Assembly: GCA_037127255.1 (NCBI GenBank)
Contig: JBANSL010000018.1
Span: 23,533,175-23,597,174 of the forward strand
Direction of reading: 5' to 3'
Source: Persicaria tinctoria
Taxonomy: Eukaryota > Streptophyta > Magnoliopsida > Caryophyllales > Polygonaceae
DNA: 64,000 nucleotides
A model generated the notes under the pieces. The model saw only the letters and a program-made list of their open reading frames with translations, did not search any database and was not told the DNA's origin. The position numbers were made by a program, and so were the translations under genes. This document shows, in pieces, positions 28,264 to 41,700 of the stretch (positions are counted from its first letter, which is position 1; every line of letters begins with the position of its first letter).

Positions 28264-28605
28264 GTCATTTCAACCTATCAAATGAGGATAATAGAAAACG
28301 GTTGGGATGACTGACAATATTCAGTACCGAGTGTTTTATTTATAAGATAGTTGGGCAAAAGTAAAAGACAAAAAGATAATTAAGAAAAATCTTGTAGATC
28401 CTGTAGATAGAATCAAATAAAATCAAATAAAAATATTCCATAAATGGATATGCATTCAAAATTAAATTAACCAATTAGATTTTCAGGAAAAAAAAAGTGA
28501 AAGGCAATAAGATAATTAAGAATAATCATAAAGATATAATCATATTGAAATATTCCATAAGTGGATTTACATTATAAATTAAACTAACAATTTGAATTTT
28601 CGTGT

Positions 28606-29095
28606 ATTAAAAAATGGGTAGATGAGTGAAAAATAAATCAAAAGTATATATTACATTAGATATTGGATATCAAAGTAGATGTTTATTAATATATTTAGGT
28701 AATATGGGAAGTGTGTACATGTTATCCTAAAAATAATATGAATATGAATTATAATTATAATAATTATCAAATCAATTAAGCTATTTTAGGCGTTACCAAA
28801 AGCATATGCTAATTATAATAAAAAAAAGGAAATGATATTATAGCCTCTTGTGCATTAAAAAATGGGTAGATGAGTGAAAAAGAAATCAAAAGTATATATT
28901 ACATTAGATATTGGATACCAAAGCAGATATATATTTATATATTTAGATAATATGGAACGTGTGTGCATATTATCCTAAAAAGAATATGAATATGAATTAT
29001 AATTATAATAATTATCAAATCAATTAAGCTATTTTAGGCGATAGTTGACTTACCAAAAGCATATGCTAATTATCATAAAAAGGAAATGATATTAT
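28606..29095. repeat. 248 bp direct duplication
   Basis: Two tandem copies start at 28606 and 28854 (ATTAAAAAATGGGTAGATGA). Each contains TTAAGCTATTTTAGGCG, and the second ends near TATACCCGCGCCATG. The segment is AT-rich and non-coding. A looser duplication of about 120 bp precedes it at 28370-28600. Confidence 0.8.
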
Positions 29096-29247
29096 ATACC
29101 CGCGCCATGTCGTGATTTTTTTATAAATAAAAGCTTAGTAATATATTAAATTAATATTATAAAATAATAGTAAAAGTTTAGATAATTAAATGTTATGAAT
29201 TAAACCCATTGGTTGAAAAAGCAATTAAAGTAGTGTATATATATATA

Positions 29248-29312
29248 GGGAAACTTTAAAATGTAAAAACTCCTTAACGTGTAAAATCCGCTTAAAGTGT
29301 AAAATTTGGGTT
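29248..29312 (+). repeat. Left terminal inverted repeat of A3
   Basis: It begins GGGAAACTTTAAAATG, then CTCCTTAACGTGTAAAAT, then CTTAAAGTGTAAAAT. The paired direct motifs are plausible transposase-binding sites. A TA run precedes it. Confidence 0.9.
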
Positions 29313-29988
29313 TAGCCGAGATTGCGTTCGCATGAAAACAGATTGGATTGACGAAAAGCTTCACCTTCTCGCCGGGGATTACAATCAAACAATTTGAATT
29401 GCAGAAACCTGTAATCAGCAAAAGGATTCATCGAAGAACAACCGAATATCCTGAACGAAGCAACAACAACAGAATCAGAGGAAGAAATTTTCAGAAAAAG
29501 GTGCACAATATGACCGTTCTTATTAGATTCAAATTCGCATTCGTTACTGTATTAATTTTTCCAAAGTTGATATAATTTGTCCTAATTTTGGATTCGTTCT
29601 GAAAAAGGTGCAGAATATCAGTGTAATTTGTGTAAACAAATCCCAAATTTTTAGTAAAAATAAAATTATAGGCTAAAACGAACCTAGGGTTTGAAGTTTG
29701 CAAAACAGGAAATGGCCGTCAATTAACACACATTTGCACTTAGAAAATGCAGAAATTGAATAGAAAACACTGTTAATATACAATCCCATCCTCATTTGCA
29801 TGAAATTTATATTAATAAAACCTCAAACAACTCATATATGAGAGTTTGCTGTCTGATCTTAATATTCAGTATAGAATATTGGTTTATCACTTATGTAATT
29901 ATAAATTGCACTGTTGATAGATTGATGGCACTGGTTACAAAAATTCAATTTATCTAATAAGTTTTTCAATGTTGGTTTAACAGAAAAT
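29313..29988. other. Leader region between the A3 left terminus and the transposase
   Basis: 676 bp with no protein-coding signal. It contains several GTGCA/TGCAC motifs near 29501, 29607 and 29732, similar to the denser cluster at 34540-35530. It presumably includes the transposase promoter. Confidence 0.4.
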
Positions 29989-32728
29989 ATGGAGTCTGTA
30001 CCATAGTCACATAATGAAAACTTAGAATCCTCAGCTGCTTCTACTACTGTAATCGTTTGTGCAACACCAATCAACATCGATGCGGGGCCTGAAGTGAATA
30101 TCAATAATCTGATAGTGCAACATCAGCTCCCATACCGTGTGTTTGTGACACCAAACAACACGAGATATTGGATACCGATTTGCAGTGAAGAGTTAGAGCC
30201 AAAGGAAGGGAAAGTGTTCCAGACATTGAATGAAGCTGTGAAAGCATATAAAGATTATGCATATAAAGCTGGATTTGATGTAAGACATGGGACTACAGTT
30301 AATGCTAACGAGGTACAGCAACTGAAGTACTTATAATGCAATAGAGAAGGATACTCGAAAGGTAAACAGACAAAGAAGCTAAGAAAAAGATTATCTATAC
30401 GAGTTGGTTGTACTGCTAAGATAATATATAAATATATACCTGAACAAGGATATGTGGTGACAAAATTTGAGGAGAAGCACACACATCCTTTCGTTGATGA
30501 GATCTGCAGGGTATACATGAAAAGTAATAGGAGGATGCAAAGTTACCATCAAAAATTTGTACTGGACTGTGCAAAACAAAGAGTTGGACCAGCAAAGGCA
30601 TACAGATTATATAAAGAAATGGTGGGAGGATATAGCAATGTGGGTCCTTCAGTGATTGATTTCACAAATCACAGAAGAGATCTCTTGGCTTATTTCAAAG
30701 GATCTGATGCACAAGTTGTTATTGACAGATTCTTCCATAAGCAAGAAATATGCAGTGCATTCTACTTTGCTTTTGATGTCGATGAAGACAATCAGTTGAA
30801 CAGATTGTTCTGGTGTGATGCAGTAAGCAGAAAAAACTTCTCATTATTTGGAGATGTTATTTCATTTGATTCAACGTACAACACAAACAGGTATTAGACA
30901 TTATTCATATTGAATATTTAGATACATCATATGTGTAAGCACTGTCATAAATTTTAGTTATAAAACAGACAAAATACAGATTGCCTGATTTATTCCCAAA
31001 TATAGTAACAAGACTGCACATATAGAATGTATAGATGCACAAAATCATGTATATCATGCACTGCAAGATCGAATAAGTGCACAACTACACAGCCTAGTGA
31101 TCTTTTATTTATACACATCTGTAATACCAACTTTATACATGTTTCTTTTGAAATTATTCTAATTTTAACAAGTGTCTTATATTAAAGGTACAAAATGGTG
31201 TTCAGTCCCTTCACAGCATATGACCACCATAAATCATTGGTGTTGCTAGCATCAGGGTTTTTGAGGAATGAGAATGTAGTCATATGTGTGGTTGTTTGAG
31301 CACTTCAAAAAGGCAATAGGTGGGTGTCCTAGAATTTTCACAACGGACCAGGATCCTTCAATGAAGGTTGCTGTTCAAACTGTATTTCTAGAGAGTAGAC
31401 ACAGATTATGCATGTGGCATATCATGGACAAGCTATCTCAGAAAATAGACAACTCCATTAATGGATACTTCAAATTCAGTGACAGGTTGAGGAGTGTTGT
31501 ATGGAACAGGGAGAGTACGCCAGAAGAATTTGAAAAGGACTGGAATGCCTTAATGGAAGAGTATGGAATGACAAGTCACTCGTGGTTGAGTGAACTTTTT
31601 AGAATGAGTGACAAGTGGATCCCTGCATATTTTCAGAATGTGAAGCTTAGTGGATTGATTAAAACAACATCCATTTCAGAGAGCATGAACAGCTTCTTCC
31701 GTAAGTTCTCCAACTGCACTGCAAATTTAATTGAGTTTATGTTGTATAATGAAAGCAGAATTGAAAATCAAAGGCATATTCAAGGGAAGAAGAACTATGA
31801 CTTTGAAATACTGGAACCAATTCTAATTTCGCCCCTTCCTCTAGAAAAGCATGCATCCAGATTATACACAATAAAAATGTAGGGGAAATTTCAGGAGGAA
31901 TTAAAGGGAGCATTGTACAACTGCAGAGTGACAAATGTGACAGAGATTGATGAGTTGGAGATATATACTCTAAAGGAAAACAACAAGATATACACTGTTG
32001 AGCACAAACTTGAAGATCGTGATTGCTGCTGCTCTTGTAACTTGTTCAACAGGTTAGGATATCCATGCCGACATATATTAACTGTTTTGAAGGATATACA
32101 ACTTGAGAAGTTGCCAGAAACACTACTGCTTACTCGTTGGACCAAAGCAGCAAATTGGAGTAATGTTTTCACTTTGGATGATGTTGTGGTCAGACAGTCA
32201 AGTGCAAAACAAGAACAAAAACTCCTGTTGACAAATATGTTAGCTGAATTTCATGCTTGTGTGGATTTAGTTAAGGACAATAGTGATCAGATTAAGCACT
32301 TAACATCTGCATTAACAAATGCAAAAAGGGAGCTCCAACAAAGTGCACAAACATCAACATCTTCAACAGCTTCAAAGTTTGGTATGTATGATAGGTTTGA
32401 TGCAGAAACCCAAGATTACTGATTGCTTATTTAAACCCTTTTATACAAAAAATGAAATAAAATAGTCCAGAATTATATATTCAAAGTATACTAATTTTAA
32501 TAAGTTTGTTAACTTGAAGCTATGTTTGAAGAGTTTGCTGGAGTAAGCCTCACGAAGAATGTGGTAATAAGAGACCCAAAACAAGCAAAGACAAAAGGCA
32601 GTGGGAAGAGGCTTAAAGGCGGGAAGGAAACAACAATTCAAACACGGAAAAAGGGGAAGAGAATATGCTCAATCTGCCTTGAATATGCACTTCACAACAG
32701 CAGGACATGTCCATTAAGGGAAACATAA
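29989..32728 (+). pseudogene. FAR1-related/MULE transposase, decayed
   Basis: Three exons: 29989-30890, 31188-32381 and 32520-32728, all with GT-AG borders in compatible phase. The order of domains is typical. First comes a FAR1-type zinc finger (GCTAKI ... EKHTHPF), then the MULE catalytic domain (FGDVISFDSTYNTN, TTDQDPSMKVAV, SISESMNSFFRKF). Next is a SWIM finger (CSCNLFNRLGYPCRHIL) and a basic tail with CSICLEYALHNSRTCP. Lesions in this copy are an in-frame stop at 30004, a stop at 30334-30336, a +1 frameshift near 31278 and a stop at 31880-31882. If translation starts at 30094 the first stop does not matter, but the other three do. It should bind A-family ends and cut DNA when intact; here it is dead. 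Confidence 0.9.
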
Positions 32729-33516
32729 TAGGAATAATAAGCACAATTTGTAATGGAAATTTATAAATGCACTTTAGTATTAGAAAAATGGTAGACTTTG
32801 AGTTTTCTTATTCACAGATGTTATGTACCAACTTTTATATTATGTTCATTACTATCTCGGTTTTGTGTTAGGATAATATTTAATTGTGCAGTACAATCTA
32901 TTTTTATATTTTCCTTGTTACTATAAACAATAATTATTTTATAGGAAATAGGAGAAAAATCCCAAGTTGCAAATGGATACGTACAGGGTAGAACCAAATT
33001 ATGACTTGCTTTGCAAGATTGTGAAAAATCTTGGACAAGGTGAGATTCAAGTAATGATGGAAGATCCATTTACATAACCTCAACTACAAACATCTAATCA
33101 ACAAATAAGTACTTCTTAATTAATGTGCAATCAGGAAACATCAACAAAAGAAGAAAACCAACAGTATGAAAGGGGATTGTTTCAAAACAACCGTATAATA
33201 AACACAGTTACTATAGGAATAATTAGTTTATAAAATTTATAAAAAAAAATTAAATATAACACGAACAGCTTAAATAAATGTCTTTTAATTTTAAAAACGT
33301 AAAGATTCAAGGAGAAATATAAATTAAAATAATGAAGTCTACAAATAAAATGTTGTATGAAAATAATTACTGCAGATATGGGAAGTTGGGAAGTATTAAA
33401 CATTTAAAATGGGTAATCATTACAGTTATATGGAGTTGGGGCGGGTAAATGTTTTTGGAAAACCGCCAATTGGATAAGGCCAATCAAATGAAGGGAGATG
33501 AAGAGCCAAAACCGCC

Positions 33517-33524
33517 TATATAAA
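33517..33524 (+). promoter_or_regulatory. TATA box of the A3 accessory gene
   Basis: TATATAAA lies 110 bp upstream of the ATG at 33634. An A-rich leader follows it and a GC-richer proximal region precedes it, a normal plant core promoter layout. Confidence 0.6.
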
Positions 33525-33633
33525 CACAGATCCTCCATCATAACAAATCACACAAACCACCTGAAAAAAAAAAAAGAAGTCTTCTTCTCTTACACATCAA
33601 AAAAAAGAGAAACCCAAAATTCAAAAAGAAAAG

Positions 33634-34108
33634 ATGGAAGGATTCAACCCGTTCGTGTTTGCCGAAGAGTTCTACAAGATCAACAATGAGATAGACAAGT
33701 ACTTGTACCCAGGGTACCACATGAATCTCCTGGAGGAGGCTGCAGAGACAAACACTGAGGAAACAAGGAAGAACCTCCTGGAGGCCGCCGAGAAGCATCA
33801 GATCTTCCTGACTTCCCTCAACCAGGAGAGGAATGCAAATGCCTACAAGATATTGGAGGCAACTGAAAATGGGGAGGAAGAAACCCTGGAGAAGGTAAGT
33901 TATCAAAACTTTAAATAATTTGATTTAAAATAAGATCGCATGATTATTTAACTTTTAAGTATAAATATTTCTATAGTTCCAAAAGAAACAAGTGCAAGTG
34001 GAGGAAGAACTGGCCCAGTACAGGGAGTACTTGACTGACTGCATCAGGGAGGTCTTTGAGGAAGAAGACAAGAGGAGGAGGAAGATTGCAAACTTCCTTG
34101 GAAGATAA
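33634..34108 (+). CDS. Small charged helical protein encoded within the Mutator-like element A3
   Basis: Two exons, 33634-33894 and 33977-34108, are joined by an 82 bp intron with perfect borders (AAG/GTAAGT, CTATAG/TTC). Together they encode 130 residues with no lesion. The protein starts MEGFNPFVFAEEFYK, has long Glu/Lys/Leu-rich stretches likely to form helices or a coiled coil (about residues 14-80 and 88-118), and ends with a basic patch, EDKRRRKIANFLGR. There is no signal peptide or membrane segment. I do not recognise the family. It lies between the transposase and the convergent Ulp1-like gene and has its own TATA box. By analogy with MuDR mudrB and VANDAL VANC it could be an accessory transposition or regulatory protein; that is inference. 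It is the only intact gene in A3. Confidence 0.75.
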
Positions 34109-34345
34109 GCAGTCAAGTGAAGGAAGAAGAAGAAGATGAAGAATACAGACTTTACTTTTGAATTATTAATTATATATTTTATATGGAATGTCTGTATTTC
34201 TTCTTAATTTGAAGTGTTTAAGTTTAAAACAATGGTATTTGGGGTTTGAAAAACAATTATGCAGCTGTAATTTATGAACATCTATTTCCCTATATTTATA
34301 ACATATGTATTGCAGTATATTTGCCTATGTGATTGATTGGAACAG

Positions 34346-34445
34346 GTAGGTATTTGAAGATGAAGAAAAGAGGAGGAGGATAACAGCAGACGTTCTTAGA
34401 AGATAGGCGATCAAGAGCAAGGAGGAAGGAGGAGATTCAGAAGAA
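34346..34445 (+). pseudogene. Degenerate copy of the accessory gene's last exon
   Basis: The segment TTTGAAGATGAAGAAAAGAG ... AGAAGATAGGCGATCAAG parallels the 3' part of exon 2 and its immediate 3' flank (34048-34145). It keeps the basic EEDKRRR-like stretch and a stop in the same place. It looks like a local duplication after which the 5' part was lost. Confidence 0.6.
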
Positions 34446-35764
34446 ATCATATTTTACTTGTAGATTTCAGTCTATTTGACATGTAACTGTCTTAAAATAA
34501 ATGTAATCTCAGTTAATATTATAAATATAAACTATGATTTGTTTACACAATATATTGATGTCTATGCACAATAAGTTGTTATGATTGCACAGAACAATAT
34601 TACAAATGCACAATACAAGTTTACAAGTGCACAATAACAGAATAATAATTGGACTTAAATGTGATATTTAAACTATATGAATATAACACAAAGAACAATG
34701 GATTGACAAAACCAACAAAAAATATAAATAATAATAGATTTAAAGGCAAGTAAATATGAAAATAACATTATATTTAAAATATGCACACTAAAGTGTTATA
34801 GTTGCACAAAACGATATTGTGGTTGCACATTATCTAGAATGCACTTTAACACTGCACATAATAGATTTGTAATTGCACAAAAAGAGAATACTTGTGCACT
34901 AAAAGACAAGTGAAAGGAAATTATACTAAAGTGTGAATTCTTAATTCTATAAATTGCAAACAAAGTAAAATAAAATTACTACAACTAAAAAAAAATAGAG
35001 TTAATGAAAATTAGGTAATTAAAAACAAAATGTTACATAAATAAAAAAACAGTTGTTGACTTTGCACAATAAGGCTGTGTAATTTCACAAAACAACAATA
35101 TGAGTGCACATATTATAGTGGGGACCTTTATAACTGCACATAATACAAATATAATTGCACAAAAAAGAGATGTTTTTGCACTATTGCAGACAAAAAAGTA
35201 ATTTAGGCTGAAATGTCAATTTTATACTAATATAAAACACACACAAAGTAAAATATATTCACAAAAATCAAAAATAAAAATTACATTAAAATAAAATAAA
35301 AAATAAGAATCCAAACCAATATAAGAAACCAAACAGAGAAAGAGACGTCAACATAAAAGCATGAATAGATAGGCACTTCGGTTATAAAAAATAGAGCATC
35401 CTATTGCATATGCACAATAGGGTATTAAGGGTGCACAGAATTATAATATAATTGCACATATTAATATTAGGTCAGCACATGACTATATAATAATGTCACA
35501 ACATAAAGAAATGTGTGCACGATTAAAGTTAAATATAAAACGCATAAAGATTCGAATTCGAACATTAAAAAAACACAACAATATTTATAATGTCAACATC
35601 ACCAAGCGTACAAACATAGAGTAAAATAGACAAAGATAACCCAAAAAGGGGATCATAAAGGGTTATACATTACGACACATGTAGGACACAAAATTTGTAT
35701 ACCCTCAAAAGTACGAAATGCCCAGCAAAATACTAATGTTTGTTAACTACTCTTTCCTACCCAA
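34446..35764. other. Non-coding middle of A3 with clustered TGCAC motifs
   Basis: An AT-rich spacer between the convergent genes. From about 34560 to 35530 the motif TGCAC (often TTGCACA or GTGCACA) recurs about twenty times on either strand at 15-70 bp spacing. No coding frame is visible. It may serve as a shared terminator region or as internal protein-binding sites. Confidence 0.5.
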
Positions 35765-38700
35765 TCAATCCAACCGCAATTTTAGAGCTTGAACACCTTT
35801 TAAGGTCAAGGATGCATGTGCCTTAGCTTGAGCTGAAATTTCAGATCGAAGTTCGTTGACATCAGAACAAATTATGTCAGTCATGTACTTCACACGCAGC
35901 TTGGAGATGTTCTTGTCAGTCCCGTGGTCAAAACCACACTTGAATCCCTTCTCCAACCCCACGAATGCCTCCATATGGCGCATCATGCAAACACCAGAAT
36001 GGGGACGCTTTTCTTCACCAGCCCAAGGAAGATAAATGTGTGATTACTGAAGCATAGAAACTAATTCTGCCTTCTTTGATAATCCGTTAGACTTCAAATA
36101 TTTAATCAAGAAATTATGCTGCAAAAAAAAATAGTAAAAAAAAAAAGAGGAAAATACTATAAATGATAAACTGAAAAATAGAAGAAAAAAAACCGCAAAG
36201 ATTAAAAAGTGACATATAAGTATGAAAACTAACCAAATTACCAACTGTATATTAGAAGATACAAGTAGAAGCACGAGTATCACTTGACACATCCAGGAAT
36301 TGAAGTTCGTGCATTTTCAGATTAAAGACGACCATGCAATAGATTGAGTCGTAATACAAACCAAACACAAACTAACACAAATATAAAGAAAACAAGTCAA
36401 CAGAAAACAAATAAAGTAAGAAAGAGAGTAGGGGAGATAAAACAAAAAAAGTATTAAAAAGAACAAATACCATATCAACATCTTTCAACCGAATGTGAGG
36501 AGCAGCAGCCAGTTCAGAATCAACATGGATACCAAGTTTTGTGAAACGTTCAGCAAAGTCACCCGGAGGGGGGTTTGGAGCAAATTTCTGGAAAAAAAAT
36601 ACAAAATAAAGAACAAGGAAATAAACACATGTAGAATGGGAAAAAAATTAAGGAAAAACAAATACAACTTACAGACGACTCAAGAGATATAAAAAGCCTT
36701 GATGGAGAAACAACACTTCTGTATTGTTCTTTATGATTAAGGACAGAAGCCCATGCCCTCACAACAGAGAAAGCGACTTCAAAATCTTCTTCAAGAGATT
36801 TAAAATCAGCTCTAATAACTTCAACAAACGAATTATTAAAGAGAACTTCACTGCAATAGGCAAAGAACAAATTATAAAAAATAAATATAACTCAAATAAA
36901 TTTAAATATAATAAGATAACTAAAGTAATAAAAGAAAAAACAAAGAAAAAAGGGAAAAAAAGGCTTACACATCAGAAGCTGATTTCTTAGACAAATATGC
37001 ACAAATGCAATGCTCAATGTCAGACACACGCTCATTCACATCAACAACCCTGGAATAGTAAGGACTCTTCAAGGAATCGGCAGGTTTTGAAACCCTCTTA
37101 CCTCCAACATCTTTCTCATTTTGATCAGCAGGACAACCCCTAGTAGACCTACGTAAAGGCATGACAACAGGAGATTTTTGCTTCTTTTTATACACTTTAG
37201 GGGTTGCACACTGAATGCCACTTGATGTTGATATACCTAAAGAAGAAGCAGCATCTCCACCAGAATATTCTTTGGCAATATTGACAACATAGGAAGGAAC
37301 ACCAGGGACACCCATGACAACAGACGGTGCATCTCTAATATTTTTTTGTGCATCAGCATTGGACTTGTGTGCAGAGACAAAACCCTTTTGTACAGACTTA
37401 TCAGACTTGTTAAAATCTTTAGCAATTGCTTCTTCAGAAGATTTTTTTTGAGATTGGAAAGCAGGATCAGAACCAAATATATCAAACGATGGCTCAGCGG
37501 GAAGGTTCATAGGCATAGTCCCTTTACCCTTAAAGACTGCAGAATCACCCTTCTTTCCAGCATCACATTCACTCTCAAAACAACCACCACCAAGCCCACC
37601 CCCAGATACATTACCAACTGAACAAAAAGGTTGATCAGTCTGACCAGGCGATTGCATCTTACATTTATTAATGTAAGCTAACTCAATTTGTGTAAGAGCA
37701 TCCAAAAACACAAGATCTGACCATAAAGGATCTTGGGATGAAATCCACTCAGAAGCAGGGGGGTTGACAATATTAGAATGGTCTACAGGAGGAGAAGCAG
37801 CCTTATCACCCTCAAACTCCAAACCCATCAGCTTCTTTGCAGAATTACTGAGGGTTTTAACCATTTCATTCTCTTTAAATTCAGGAGGAATTTTATCAGC
37901 CAAAGCAACAAACTCAGAAATGGAAGTAGCAAGAGCAGCAGTTTTTTTAGCAAAGGATTGAATAAAATTCTACAAGGGGAAGAAAACACACAACCACACA
38001 CACAAACAAAGACAACCAAAATCAAACAAAACACCATTAATATTGTTAAAAAATATACTTAAAATAAAGAATAGCAGAAACCTCAATAGGAGATGATTTT
38101 TTTCCAGAAACTTGTGGATTGTCAGTAGGAGCAGCTGAAGGGGCAGCACATGGAGATTTAGGGTTATATACAGAAACAGATTGACGTTCCTCAATTCTGC
38201 CACGTCCAAAGCCTCCACTGGAAAGATCATCGTCTTCGCGCTGACAAAGCATAGGTGATGTCAACCCCATAAAAACAGGGAAACACCGAGTTACTCTCCT
38301 CGACGAAGTACTTGAGAATAACTTCACCCTATCAATATAAAACAGCTAACAAACACAACCAAACAACAACAACAAACACATAAGAAACCAAATTATAATA
38401 AACAAAAGAGATGATGATGTACTAACAAAACATAAAAGTATTGAATGAAAATGAGAAGGTGAAAAAAGGAAAAACAAATACTCACAATGAGGAAGAGAAT
38501 AGGACCTCTAAACTGACTGGTTTTGTTCTTCTCCCAATTTTTTTTGGAATCCACTAAGCTTTCAAGAACAAAAGCACACCAATTCAATTCTTTGAAGTCC
38601 TCAGTCCCAGATAAGACTTTAACCAAATTGTGATTAACATTGCCATTTTGGATACTGTCCACAAGCAATGAATTAAATAACACAGCAAAGTTGATGACAA

Positions 38701-41700
38701 ATTTATCACCAACATCAGCATCGGCAACCATATGATCAATAAGAACAGAAGGATTAATGGAATCACCAGCAGAAAACAAACTCGTCCACTTCGTAAGAAC
38801 ATCTGACTTCTCTTTAGAAGTTTTCCTACATATCAAATTCTTGCCCATAGGCAAGCCTAATGTAATATGGACATCAAGCTCAGTAATATCTAACCAACTT
38901 CCATCAACCAATACCAAGCAACATCGATTGGCATCAAACTGCTCGACCAAGCAATGATAAAGACACAAAGGACGATACTGAATTTCCAAATCCAACAAAG
39001 AACCAAAACCTATCCGCTTGATACACTCCTTTTGTTTATCATTAAATCTACCCAATGCACAGACAAACGCACGAGGATTTGACCTTGTTTTCAAAGATGG
39101 GTATTGTAACGGCCCGGAATTATGATTTTCGGGTTACGTTTCAAGGGATGAAACCCCTTGTTCGGATCTTGCAATCCAAGTACGGGTCGAGGTTTCAAAC
39201 TCATTTTTATGGGCAGTAATAAAGAGGGATTTCGAACCCTGAAAATATCGTAGGGTCGTTGGGTACCCTTAACCTATCCTAGGGACTAACTCGCGAAATT
39301 CATTTCAAACGGAAGCAAAATTAAGATACAAAGCGTCACGGCAGAGCCGGGTCAAAACCAAAACATAAGTGGATGATTACCATTTATAATGAGTTAGAGA
39401 TCTAGCCAGGTTCTTCGATTCGCAAAAAGGGAACCCCGTCATATAGACATCGAGCAATCAAAATCTGCAAAAAATACCTTAAAAAAAGAACGGGGAAAGG
39501 AGTCAGATCGAGCCACTCATGCAGGACCGGCAGTTCTCGCTGAGGCCACATAGTATGTGCTATACCTAATAAAGATGCTCTAATGCAGTACGAAAGTCAA
39601 ACACACTAGCATGCTCCTAGTTATAATAATGTGCAGAAATACTGTAAAGGGCCCAAGACAATGCCAAATGGCATATCCCTCTCCTACCTCCGCCCCCTTC
39701 CGATAGGGCGGAGACTGGCCAGCTCGTGAATGCATTCCATCATAATCGGGCGGCACGCATGCCTAACCCGCTCCACAATAAAGCCCGCAGGCATCTCATA
39801 ATATAAGGAAGTTCATGACTCGATTGACTCAGGGTACCCGATGAGGCTGGGCTACCCTATGACCCTAGCAAAGACTCTAGGACTATCACAGATAACGGCC
39901 GTTCTGTTTCAAACGCATAAAGTAAACAGATGCTCATTCAATTAGTGCAACCTAAACAGGATACTACATGGCATGCTTTTATGCATATGCAACACCTAAC
40001 ATAAAATGCAACAACAGGCATGAATGTCCAACCTGAGTAAGCCCCCTAGGGAACTTACTTGAAGATGCAGAACAGCAAGATAACACAAGCAAGGGCCCAG
40101 ATGCAAGTCCAAGGCAATCCAAAAGCAATACACACCTATCATCAAGCCGTTTTCATAAGCTATCGGGCTAACATTCATATACACAGAACCCAGGTTCTCA
40201 ACATTCTCAAAACCAATCGATAGTAAAACTATTTTCCAAAACCTTTCCGATACAATCAACATCGACCAAAATCATTCTTCCAATCAAACTCATTGATAAA
40301 TCATACCAATCATATTTTCCAATCTCTTAAATCTCAAATTAAGTCAACTCATAATCAAAACAATTTCTCAAATCATACTTGTCTAAATCAAGAGAAAGTA
40401 TCAAATTTTCTAAGCCAACCCAAACTCTTGTTTTATCAAAATATTCCGGCATTTTGGTTTTCAAACAATAAATCATTTAAGAGATATTTCCGGAAACTGG
40501 AAAATCCCTTTTTAAATAATTTACCCAACAATTTAACTAAATGAGATATCAAAATGAAATCCTCACAATTACATATTTAAATCGTCACCCAAAAATACCT
40601 ATTCCACAAAATGTCACTTTTAATATATAGTAAAAGTCTTGAAAAATGTATTTATAATAAACTCCAAAATTACATCATAACTTATAAAAAAAAATCATAA
40701 CATATAAACATTTCACATATACTCGCATATAATGAGTAACCATAACATCTATAGCAATTTATTTAACAAAACCCCAAGAAATTAGGCCCAACAATAACAA
40801 CCCGGATGGAAGGTAAAGTCCAACCCAATTCTGATCAGAACCCGGAAAGAATAGGCCCAAGCCTGAATCTAGACCCAACTTATTTGGTGTTTAAGTGAAC
40901 CGGTGGAATAAGGCCAAACCGGCCGGTTTTACAAAAGAAAATAAAAGAAAAAAGGACCCGGGTCTACAGAACCCGTCTCCCTCAATCGAACAGAGCTCTG
41001 AAACTAATCGGAAGAAACAAACGGGAGAAGAAGATGAAATCCAGGCCGGCCGGCGACCTAGCTTGCCCAGACCCCTCTAACTGACACCGAAGGACACGGA
41101 ATCTATCAAATAAAGGAGAGAGAGATTCTCACCGAGATTCTTCGAACTCGCCGGAAATGTCGTCGAGGCTCCTTCGGCTCGCCGGAGACAGAATCGGGGT
41201 TGGTCTCAAACAAGGATAGAGAGGGTTAATGGTGGGGCTGTCACGAATTTCTTTTGATAGAGAAAGAGAGGGAGAAGACCTCACCGATGGATTTGAATCT
41301 GAAACAGGGAAATCGACTCGAGGAATGACATCGGCGTCGGTGTTGGCGGCTCCAGGCTGCTACTGGGCTCGGCTCTTCCTCGTTGGCCTCGAAGAAGGCT
41401 CGGGGCTACGCTCGGTACAACGCTCGGGGAGGTGCTCCCTGGCGCTCGGAACGGAGGCTGCTGGTGGTGCTGGTGTGGGATGGTGGCGCAGACACAGGCG
41501 GCCAGGGGCGGTGCAAGGGAGTTCAAGGAAAGGGGGGGGGCTGTTCATTTGAATCAAAGTGAACCAGGGAGTGTGGTGGGTACAAAATTGAAAAGCAAAG
41601 GAGCTTGTTGGGTTCTTGAGTGAAGAAAAGAGGAAAAGTGGGGGATTTGTTTGACTCCGAATTGAAATGCGTGACCCGGTAGTGTGTTGCAGTGATCAGA

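Noticed and set aside
33538..33906. 122-codon minus-strand frame opposite the accessory gene
   Set aside because: It is the antisense shadow of a spliced plus-strand gene with good borders and a TATA box.
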